Shown: positions 35,486-44,257 of the stretch, piece by piece
How the letters are laid out: every line of letters starts with the position of its first letter
How positions within the stretch are numbered: the first letter of the stretch is position 1
Source of the DNA: Microplitis mediator
Taxonomy: Eukaryota > Arthropoda > Insecta > Hymenoptera > Braconidae
Reading direction: 5' to 3'
Assembly (NCBI RefSeq): GCF_029852145.1
Contig: NC_079976.1
Span: forward strand, 11,444,104 to 11,508,103
DNA: 64,000 bases
Notes under the pieces: model-generated
The model's database searches: none
What the model saw: only the letters and a program-made list of their open reading frames with translations
Told to the model about the DNA's origin: nothing
Program-made: the position numbers and the translations under genes

Positions 35486-37252
35486 ACTTTTTATTTTATT
35501 ATAAATTCATTGAGTAATTTCATTTTATTGAAAATTTATCTGGGTAATTTTATTAATAGCCAAATAAGAATCTAGTTGTAAATACTGTGATATTTTCTAG
35601 CCAAAGGTCTGTGATAAATAGAAGGTTTTTAATTGGTTGGATGTCACGCAAGGGCGGGCGTCCAGGCCTCCGATATGTGCACGGTACATATATTGGGGAT
35701 GATGGGGGGTTTCAGGTGGCTCGTTGGACATTTTACGCGGTGTAAAGTGTCCATACCCCAAGTGTGTGTCAGGGGTACATATCAGGGATGACACTCTGCT
35801 ATCGGAGTGGCGAACCGGGTAAAGGGGAAATTAGGTTAGGTTAAGTAAAAGGTTTAGGTTTAGGAAATTTAGGGTAAGGTGGTTTTGGGATATTTCGCAG
35901 GGTGTGAGGTGTCTATTCCTCTGACATGTGGATGGCGGCACAGGTCAGAGATGATTTTCCTCAGACTTGTGTACGTCAGACACATGTCAGAAATGCTGAC
36001 GTCACGTATCTTGGTGATACGGTGATAGTCAAGGAAACAGGTTAAAAGGTAATAATGGTATTAAGATTTTATTGGTAATGACTTTAATTTATTTTAAATA
36101 ATATGGACGTTGGTTATCTAGAGGGGGTTTTGGGTAATTATTTCCTCGGGTACCGCAGATATGTCAGAGACCTTCAAGTCGTCTGATAATTAGTTTGTAA
36201 GAATAATTTTTTGATATCCACTATAATTATTCGATACGAGCTCAACTGCAACTGAGCCCAAGGAGGCCTCCGTCGTTATCCGGGAACAAGATCTCTCGGA
36301 TAAGGGAGAGCGGGCCTTCGGCAAGCTCAGGGGGTTGGCGCGTGTATGTAGTAGGGGTAGTCCATACACCCTGACCTCACTTGGCGAAAACGGCGCTATT
36401 TATATTATCCAGTTCACACTTGATTAAATTTCCGACTATAAATTTCAGTTTCTTTGGTAGAGCCATTTCAAAATTTTTTAATAATTTAATTTTAATTTGA
36501 AATTCATAGTAGACTTTCATGGCAGTTGTTGGAGAACGAGATCACTAGTCTTTTGGGGATTACAAACGAGTTTGGTGGGAGAGAGTGTAACGGGGTGAAA
36601 TGCTCTCGCATTTTAATTTAAATTTGATTTCAACTCGCGCCAAAAGATCCGGTCCCCTTCTTCAACAACTGTCAACAATTTAGAAAATACAGTCACTGAT
36701 GCGCCGGGGTCACCACGGTCGAGTCCCGACATTTGGTTTTAGGGGTTGGTCAGCCTGAGTGGAGAGATACGAGGGCCAGAGACGATGAGCTATCACTCTC
36801 TTGGCTCGCAGCAACCGCCGTGGACGGACGTACCCTACTGCGACTACCACTACCATCTTGGCTTGCAACTACAAGTACAACTACGCCAAGAGCATATAAG
36901 CCCACGACTCGTGGAAGCTTGTTCTAATTTAAGTTTAATTATATAATATTTATTGTGGAACAGGCCAGGTGGATTTGGAAAGGCTTGGAATGGATTGATG
37001 GACTTGGAAGGAACTGGTTAATGGTTTTGGCTCTTGGAGGCAAAGTATCGGTGGAATGAAGGACTAGTTAAGGTTGGAGATTGTTGGAGTAAGTCGAGTC
37101 GTTTTGTTTATTGTTGGGTTAAATATTTTATTTGTTAAATGATATACTTGATCAATCGAGGAGTCGTTATATTTTGTTATATTAATCAGTCGCGTCACTT
37201 ATAATAGTCGAGTCAGTTTTGTTAAAGTTAGTCGAGTCAGTTTCATCAGTCA
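35486..37252. other. No gene; moderate-GC unassigned region
   Basis: Includes four loose repeats around ACATATATTGGGGATGA, GTACATATCAGGGATGA, GCACAGGTCAGAGATGA and ACACATGTCAGAAATG (35690-35990), a short GGTTAGGTTAAG stretch near 35833, and TGTAACGGGGTGAAATG at 36587, which could be an LTR start. No coding region. Confidence 0.35.
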
Positions 37253-37257
37253 TCTAT

Positions 37258-38048
37258 TGTTCAGTCACGAGCTTAACCATTTTGAAAAGCTTCGTGTACT
37301 TTCGCTACGTACGGAGCAGCCGAACTCACTACTGACTTGAATGTCAGAATAGTGCCGGGTCACACGCTATCTGGGCCCGACACCTGCGATTTCTTGCTCA
37401 TGACCGTGTCAAAACGGCATGAGAACCTGCTACCAGCCGGCCAATCGAATAATTCGTCTTATATCAGCGTGCTCGGCAGCCAATAAGGAAATTGGCTGTC
37501 AACTACTTCCTGTTGGCACGCTTTTAAGCCAATGGAAAAATTCGTCTTATGCAGGAGTGCTGCCACGTCAGCATCGAGTGGGAACGCTGGCTCAACAACG
37601 TTCAAGTCAGGATTGACTTCGTGGATCGATCAGTACAAAAACGGCTATCCGTCTAATCGCTTCGCTGAATATAAATTATCTCTTGTGTGATATAATTCAG
37701 AACCGCTTCGCTAAATTCTCTCAATAATTAGACAGTACAATAAGGCTGCTATTTATTGAGTAGAAATTGATTGTTACTTGCATATAATTAATTATCAAAT
37801 TAATTATCGTGTCATTAACCGCTATCGACCACGTGTCGAATTATAATACGTGATTCTTTATTATTCGCATTCGCTATCACGTAATCATCTAGTCGCATTC
37901 ACTATAACTATCAAGGTTTTATAAGTTTAAGTGTAATTAATTTGAATAAATAACCAAACTATTTATTGATAAAATCTGTGTAATTTTTAATTGTTTAAAA
38001 ATCCTCACGCCTAAACCAGATCGTCTTAGTTTATTCGCTCATTTTACA
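37258..38048 (+). mobile_element. Solo LTR, copy 2 (791 bp)
   Basis: Runs from TGTTCAGTCACGAGC to GCTCATTTTACA, flanked by the 5-bp duplicate TCTAT (37253-37257 and 38049-38053). It is the longest of the three copies. It holds ACAACGTTCAAGTCAGG, CGCATTCGCTAT repeats and AATAAATAACC near its end. No internal domain adjoins it. The 5-bp target is typical of gypsy or BEL elements. Confidence 0.9.
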
Positions 38049-38516
38049 TCTATATTTATTGTTCATAGTTTCATTTATTTATTATTTGTAAAGCGACGTC
38101 GTTAAATAAATGCCATAGTTCATATTAAATTTATACATATTTAATTAATTTTATAACAACCTTCTTGATAAGTTAGGTATAAGATCTCTCTCCTAATTTT
38201 AATACTGCGTGGTCCAGTACGGAATTATCCTCGTCCTGAGATTACTGAGCCTAGCTGGACAGGTACATAAAACACCTTAAGTTTTGTATATGTGTGGGCC
38301 CTTGTTTTATCAAGACCACAATCAATTGATAAAATAAGTGGACCCGTTACAATCTGATCATACCTAGCTGATCATGACTCAGTATAATTATTCATAAGCC
38401 TATATATGATCAGATCTAATTATATATGTCTATATAAAATTATATCTGATCAGGCTTTATTAATATGAAACCTATATATGTTTAATTATGTATATAGGTC
38501 CATAATATATATATTA
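38049..38516. other. No gene; ATATATGATCAG units
   Basis: Unassigned sequence, then ATATATGATCAGATC-type units at 38360-38510, resembling the arms of a foldback element whose opposite end is not seen. Similar units occur near 55190-55260. Confidence 0.35.
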
Positions 38517-39391
38517 GGGTGATTCGTTTTGAACGACTATTTTTTTTTTTCACTCCCACTTGAAAATATTGTTATAGACATTTAAAAACAAATTCCCTGC
38601 AAGTTTCAGCCCTTAATTTTAATTCTAAGTACTTTTATATTTGATTTTAAAGTTTTCCGATTTAAAATACATAGGAAAGTGGGGATTTTTTTTTAATTCT
38701 CTATAACTCAGCCGCATTTCAAGTTATCGAATCGCCGTTTGCGACATTTTGTAGGTAATTTAATACTCTTCAAAAGTATTTACAATAGTTTCACTCGGAC
38801 TCTAATCGTTTTAACTGTATTGGTTATGGAAATAATTTTTTTAATAATAATTTGGGTTTTTAGTTGATATTGACTAAATAACGAAATTTACAGAAAAAGT
38901 GCAGATGACGATTTTTTAGGAAATTTGATTCGCTACAAAAAAGATCCTATTGGTTAAGTGGCTCAAGTTCTTCGTTCACGTGATATCGGGATTTTAGTAA
39001 TTTTGTAAATAAAATATTTGTTAAAAGTTTTTCGAAGTTCATCAATTTGACCCCTTCTGATTTTAATGACTGGATTGTATTAATGAAAGGAAAATTATTT
39101 ACTGATTTAAAATTAAATTTGTAAATTGAGCGAGCTCGCCGAAGGCGAGCGAAGCTCAATCAAAATTATATAGATTGTTTCGTTCGAAGAGATAACTCTG
39201 TAGTACTGTCTGCGTACGCCAATTGTCACCACAAAGTTTAAATATTAAAAAAGTGAATTTAGCCAAGATATAGCTCGTCTTTTGTCTAGCTTCATCAAGT
39301 TTAAAGCTGTTAGAAGAGATCACGGGAGAGATAATACAAAACAATTAACTATTTAAAAAAAATAAAAAATACAACATAAGAGGCGGGTTGT

Positions 39392-39525
39392 GATCTCTTC
39401 GAACGAAACAGTCTATATAATTTTGATTGAGCTTCGCTCGCCTTCGGCGAGTTCGCTTAATCTACAAATTATATATCATGTTTCGTTCTCGAGATCACTC
39501 TGTAGGATGTTCAGAGCAAATTCTG
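39392..39525. repeat. DIRS internal complementary region
   Basis: The left half (GATCTCTTCGAACGAAACAG to CGCTTAATCTAC) is the complement of the left terminus at 39121-39200. The right half (AAATTATATATCATG to ATCACTCTGTAG) is the complement of the right terminus at 42240-42276. The junction between them marks both element ends. It holds a GC-rich hairpin, GCTTCGCTCGCCTTCGGCGA. Confidence 0.85.
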
Positions 39526-39615
39526 AAATGACAATACATATTAATATTTTTATTAATAATGAAAAACATACAATTTATTTATTAAGAACAAATAACAATA
39601 GAAAATTAAAAATGT

Positions 39616-39962
39616 TTAAGAAAACAAACTTTCAGCAAAAGTACTTGGATCCTGGACAATCGGTCGATTATAAAATTTTTCAAAAACCTTCGATTTTTTA
39701 GACCATCCAGCCAGGTTCTTGATTAAAGAAAGATCAACTCCTTTAGCCAAAGCTGACGAAGTTGAAGCATGGCGAATACTGTGAGGGGTATATTCCGTAG
39801 ATATACCGCAATCAAATAAAAATACCTTCAACCATCTACTCAGAGTATCTTTTGAAGCTGCTTTGAAGGGTCGAGTTGTTGTTAAAAATAGAGCGTCAGT
39901 TTTATTTTTTGGTAAAACTGATGTTACTTTTAGGCAAGCTTCTAAAGTAGAAGCAACACATT
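39616..39962 (-). pseudogene. DIRS tyrosine recombinase, C-terminal half
   Basis: The minus frame gives T-P-H-S-I-R-H-A-S-T-S, containing the conserved H-x-x-R motif, then L-I-K-N-L-A-G-W with the second conserved His position replaced by Trp as is usual in such enzymes, and F-x-x-F-Y-N-R-P-I with the catalytic Tyr. Upstream codons to 39962 continue in frame (P-F-K-A-A-S-K-D-T-L-S-R-W-L). The first conserved Arg and the N-terminal arm are missing. Its role would be integrating a circular DNA copy. Confidence 0.85.
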
Positions 39963-39992
39963 AATTTTCATTTTCAGTGAAACGAGGAAGAA

Positions 39993-40379
39993 TTAGGAGA
40001 GGTTGATAATGTCCACGTCGAGACGTCTTAATGGTATGAGGAATTTCAATTTCAAAACCGTTCTAAAATCTTCCATTTTGAAATGAGTGACGTCAATAAA
40101 ACAGTTTAATTTTTTCAAATTCAAAATAAATCGCAATTTTCCATTACTTTTAGGAGTGCGGAAAATACTAGATAAAAATTGACCTTCAACATCATAACAT
40201 TTCTGAATAGCTCCTAAAGATAAAAGTTCATTGATAGCTTTATTCATAGCTTGATTATCAGTATCTAAATTAATGGAGGGTTCTTTGTTTTGTACTGGTG
40301 TGGTTAAAAAAGGTATTTTATAACCAGATATAGTTTCCAAAATGAAACTATCAGAAGTTATTTGCGACCAAGCTTGCAA
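39993..40379 (-). pseudogene. DIRS reverse transcriptase, N-terminal part
   Basis: The minus frame includes A-W-x-x-I-T-S-D-x-F-I-L near its start, A-I-N-E-L-L-S-L-G-A-I and F-L-S-S-I-F-R-T-P-K-S-N-G-K-L-R-F-I-L-N-L-K, the fingers region of the DIRS RT, then I-D-V-T-H-F-K-M-E. The polymerase active-site block and RNase H are not present. A deletion of perhaps 1.5 kb joins this segment to the recombinase near 39965-39993. Confidence 0.85.
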
Positions 40380-40417
40380 ATAAAATCTAAGTCTACCACC
40401 AATAATAAGACTAACCT

Positions 40418-41299
40418 TTACTTTTGATTGGTTGTCTGAGCCTGCTGGCCCTTGTTCTTGTTCACGGAACGAGTTTGAGGAGGTGTCGATCGGTTGGGTT
40501 GGTTGTACTTGTGGTACGGTTTCCGGTTGAAGCCCGACTGCGACAGGCCACTTCGCGACGTAGCCGGGCTTCTCCAGTTTAAAAAACGTTTCGATGGACC
40601 AGAAGACTTTTGTTCAGGTTGGGCTTTGAGAGATAGACCAGCTTTTTCGACTGTAGAAGAATTTTTAATTCTTTTTGAAAGATCTGCTTCAAATAGAAAA
40701 TCATCTGTAACAGAATCTTCTAAAATAGATTTATGTTTCGGATCGACGAACTGATAAATGTGAGTTTTACGAGCTTTTTCAAGCTGGAACATCAAATCAC
40801 ACATAAGATTACTTGAATCGCAAAGCAACTCTAAAATCTCATCCTTTTCTAATGGTTCCGCATTATTAGAAAATATAGCACACAATGCTTTACCTAGGCT
40901 GACCAAGAAGAGACCACAAAGATTTTGATTGGATGCAAAATGTTTATCTCTGCCAACAGCAGACTTGTGGAGTAAAGGTAAAAGCTCCGGATTCAAAGTC
41001 GCAGCTTTAAGGTTGATATTACCTTTACTCGGATATTTTTTCCAAAATTTCTTTTTTGGTGGAAGTTTCCATTCCTTTAGATAAAGTTTCCTTCCAACAA
41101 GCTACAAGATCTGAGTGAAACTCGAAGGTTTTGTTTTTTTGTTGACGTTTATTAACACCAAGAAGATCCCGGGCCTTAGCCGGAAGTTCGGTGACCTCAA
41201 TCGTCTCCTTTGGAGAAGGAGAATTCTGGGAATTGGGATCAGATTTTGGAGAAATTTTCGGTTTAGGGTTCTCGTTCGTGGGAACATCTTGTTCTGAAT
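40418..41299 (-). pseudogene. DIRS gag, main exon
   Basis: The N-terminal part (41299 to about 41030) is Pro/Ser/Lys-rich, then shifts frame near 41050 into the stretch L-N-P-E-L-L-P-L-L that is characteristic of DIRS gag. It continues through a helical domain (residues with G-L-F-L-V-S-L-G-K-A) and ends in a basic Gln/Asn/Arg-rich tail. At least one frameshift breaks it. It probably packages element RNA. Confidence 0.75.
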
Positions 41300-41470
41300 C
41301 TGAAGAACATAAACATCTGAGTTATAAATGTTATCAAAGATAATTAATCTTTGACACAAAAATAAAAAAGAAAGGTTTTGTTCTAATATAACTCAGTCAA
41401 ATGGTGCAGTTTATTACCAGAAAAGGTAAAGAAAAGAAACTACCCGAATCATAAAAAAAGATTCAATTTT

Positions 41471-41785
41471 ATATAGTGGAAACCTAAACATGCAAACCTC
41501 TCAATAAGACAATTTATAGATAAATTGAGAAAAATATAGATAGCCTGAACTGGGAATCGAACCCAGACCAATTCGGTAACGCGCCGAGTGCTCTACCAGT
41601 TGAGCTATCCGGCCCTATACTATATTCCGTTCAATTTAATCTATAACTTATTGAGCCACACCGTCCTTCTTACGGTAATACACCATTTAAATATAGTGGA
41701 AACCTAAACATGCAAACCTCTCAATAAGACAATTTATAGATAAATTGAGAAAAATATAGATAGCCCGAACTGGGAATCGAACCCA
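41471..41785. repeat. 222-bp tandem duplication with tRNA-like core
   Basis: ATATAGTGGAAACCTAAACA begins at 41471 and again at 41693, and the two copies match to GGGAATCGAACCCAGA, where the second copy (41785) is cut. The copies differ at few positions, so the duplication is recent. Confidence 0.8.
41542..41613 (-). tRNA. tRNA-like sequence, probably not functional
   Basis: The minus strand has a good D arm (GCTCAACTGGTAGAGC, matching the A-box), a perfect B-box GGTTCGATTCC with a five-pair T stem (CTGGG with CCCAG) and a weak anticodon stem. The anticodon loop reads CGCGTTA, lacking U33, and two acceptor pairs mismatch. CGU would be the anticodon by position. It is more likely a pseudogene or SINE head than an active gene. 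Confidence 0.5.
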
Positions 41786-41914
41786 GAATATTCAAACAGC
41801 AATAAAAATGACATATGTCAATTTTTTTTTATTTTGGGATAACCCAATGGTTTGAATATTATAAAAAAAATCATTCGCCCAAATTAATATATAAAAAATT
41901 TCGAAGAAATGTAC

Positions 41915-42050
41915 CTTCATCGTCGGATTTAACAGACATGTCACTGTCTTCGTTTAGATTAGACATTTTGTCAATTAAATATTGGTATTTTTCCAATTTT
42001 CTTTTCAGAAAATCAATATCCACTGGGGATTTGGCTCGTCGTTTAGACAT
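41915..42050 (-). pseudogene. DIRS gag exon 1
   Basis: ATG at 42050-42048 opens a 45-codon exon beginning with basic residues (M-S-K-R-R-A-K-S-P) followed by an acidic stretch, and ends at a GT donor. Its frame continues in exon 2 after the candidate intron. It lies just inside the element's right inverted repeat, where a first gag exon should start. Confidence 0.55.
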
Positions 42051-42807
42051 AATAAATCAATTAAATAATTGATTTCAATCAATTTCAATTAATTAATGGA
42101 GTAAAATAAAAAGACGTTGTGACTAGAGGCGCACAAAAAACAGAATGAAGCTAGACAAAAGACGAGCTATATCTTGGCTAAATTCACTTTTTTGATATTT
42201 AAACTTTGTGGTGACAATTGGCGTACGCAGACAGTACTACAGAGTGATCTCGAGAACGAAACATGATATATAATTTAAATAGAATTTTGCGGAATTTTTT
42301 GACAAATATTTTATTTACAAAATTACTAAAATCCCTATATCACGTGAACGGAGAACTTGAGCCACTTAACCAATTGGATCTTTTTTGTAGCGAATCAAAT
42401 TTCCTAAAAAATCGTTATCTGCACTTTTTCTGTAAATTTCGTTATTTAGTCAATATTAAATAAAAACCCAAATTATTATTAAAAAAATTATTTTCAGAAC
42501 CAATACAGAAAAAACAATTAGAGTCCGAGTAAAACTATTGTAAATACTTTTGAAGAGTATTAAATTACCTACAAAATGCCGCAAACGGCGATCCGATAAT
42601 TTGAAATGCGGCTGAGTTATAGAGAATTAAAAAAAAAAATCCCCACTTTCCTATGTATTTTAAATTGGAAAACTTTGAAATCAAATATAAAGTACTTAGA
42701 ATTAAAATTAAGGGCTGAAACTTGCAGGGAATTTTTTTTTCAATGTCTATAACAATATTTTCAAGTGGGAGTGAAAAAAAAAAAATAGTCGTTCAAAACG
42801 AATCACC

Positions 42808-42808
<1 letters not shown>

Positions 42809-42871
<63 letters not shown>
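42809..42871. repeat. (AT)n microsatellite, target of the gypsy insertion
   Basis: About 30 AT units directly left of the gypsy LTR. The array resumes at 49077 on the other side of the element. Confidence 0.95.
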
Positions 42872-42875
<4 letters not shown>

Positions 42876-43625
42876 GGAGGGGCAGCAGGTAGTTGAGGGG
42901 TACTCGTGGTACCGTCGTTATTATGACCATTATTTAGAGACATTTTTATTTAAACAATAAAATATCAGATAAACAACAAAATAATTATCGTCACGCACAA
43001 AAATTACTCTCGAGGAGATTTCACAAATGATTAAAGTATTACAAATAATTAAAGTATTACAATATGTTATAATTTAAGATTATCGTTACACAATATTAAG
43101 TATTCACTAAAGGCTAAAGATTACAATAACTACACTCAAATAACTATATGGATTATAATGCACAAGTAGTACAACAGTATTCACTAATTTAATATACAAC
43201 TCAATCGTAGAGTTAACAAAGTATACACGACAGTAAAAATTAGACTTGAGAACGAATACACGGTCAGCAGGATACGAGGTGCTATCGACTCAAGCTCAAA
43301 CAGAAGTGCCTTTGCACTCTGAACTCTTACTCTAAAAAAAAAACTCTCTGTCTTTACCTGAAAGACCCAAACGAACTGCCTTATTCTATATTGCAATTAT
43401 TTTACTATCCTCTGACCGTGGCTACGTTTGGTGAGCAGATGCCACTCCAAGTCTAAGCCTACCGTCATAAAAATATTTTACAACAAGCTTAAAAAAATTT
43501 CCCAATCCGATTAAGTTGTAAAATATTATTGTTAAGTATCGTTGTTTAAGAAAAATATAAACTAAAATGTAGTTGGGACTTTCCAAAGCCTCTGGGAAAA
43601 CCCAGTTACAATTTTATCTCCGACA
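42872..43625 (-). repeat. gypsy 3' LTR
   Basis: Ends TGTCGGAG and CTCCGACA. Same length and sequence as the 5' LTR. It also contains the first 24 codons of gag. The 70-residue frame inside (43184-43396) is in both LTRs and has no motif. No purine tract is visible just upstream on the minus strand. Confidence 0.95.
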
Positions 43626-44257
43626 CGGCCATTCTGACAATCACACGTCCTCGGGTGTCTCTAAAAACATGACATGTAAAATGGAGTATAAATTTTATGT
43701 CCTGATAAAATATTACAATCTTAGATTTATCCGCGAGTATGATTCATTCACAAGTCCAGTCATATAACAGAAATTTTATCGCTAATCAATAATAGTAGTT
43801 GAAACAATAATAATCGACAATAGTTGAAACCACAAACTATGTTCACGTATACTATGCAAAAACCATCAGTCATCATTCCCAGTTGCCAAATATTCATACA
43901 ATCTTACAATTCCCACCAGCTGACGCCCACTATTCCAGGCTCTGCCTGTATGCCACATACAGTATAAAAACATACAGTTGCCACAACTGTTTCCGCCACA
44001 TCATCAGCTGCCCATCGCGCCCTGAACAAACTTCCATTATTTAACACAGTTGCCACAACTGTTTCCGCCACATCATTAGCTGCCCATCGCGCCCTGATCA
44101 AACCGACTAAATCAATTTGCAGTTACGACTACAGTCTAATGCATGTGCGTTATTTCAAGTTCTTATATTTAGTTTGCAGTTACGACTACAGCCTGATGCA
44201 TGTGCGTTATCATAAGATCTTTTAACTAACCAGGTCCACGACCTGTAGCCCTCAGTG
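43626..44257 (-). other. gypsy 3' internal non-coding region with tandem repeats
   Basis: Holds two tandem duplications: a roughly 72-bp unit with GTTGCCACAACTGTTTCCGC (43977 and 44049) and a roughly 56-bp unit with GCAGTTACGACTACAG (44120 and 44176). No env or other gene. The short frame through the first repeat is not supported. Confidence 0.8.

Larger units (their letters stand above)
41300..41914 (-). other. Candidate spliceosomal intron in DIRS gag
   Basis: Minus strand: exon 1 ends GATGAAG before GTACAT, and exon 2 starts after TTCTTCAG. Joining them keeps an acidic reading frame (D-D-E then D-S-E-Q-D-V). The 615-bp intron contains a tRNA-like sequence and a partial tandem copy of it. 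Introns in DIRS elements have been reported in other animals. This one is inferred from frame and splice signals only. Confidence 0.6.
39121..42276 (-). mobile_element. DIRS-like tyrosine-recombinase retrotransposon, internally deleted
   Basis: Encoded on the minus strand in the order gag, RT and tyrosine recombinase. Its termini are inverted repeats (39165-39300 against 42145-42260). An internal complementary region at about 39392-39525 is the complement of the left end joined directly to the complement of the right end, which is the hallmark of DIRS elements and their circular intermediate. The RT is truncated, RNase H is gone and only the C-terminal half of the recombinase remains, so it cannot be autonomous. 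Exact ends are fixed to within about 5 bp by the internal complementary region. Confidence 0.9.
38517..42808. mobile_element. GGGTG-TA palindrome split by a DIRS element
   Basis: Left arm 38517-39030 begins GGGTGATTCGTTTTGAACG. The right arm 42282-42808 is its inverse complement, and both ends are flanked by TA. Landmarks are AAAGTGGGGATTTTTTTTTA on the left and its complement near 42638. Between the arms lies the DIRS retrotransposon 39121-42276. Confidence 0.85.

Noticed and set aside
35830..35875. GGTTAGGTTAAG and related text as a telomere-type TTAGG array
   Set aside because: Only two or three imperfect units. It is not an array.
41542..41613. A functional tRNA gene
   Set aside because: The acceptor stem has mismatches, U33 is absent and the anticodon stem is weak, so I report it as tRNA-like only.
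43184..43396. 70-residue frame present twice (also 48635-48847) as a possible duplicated gene
   Set aside because: The two copies are simply the two LTRs of the gypsy element. The frame has no motif.
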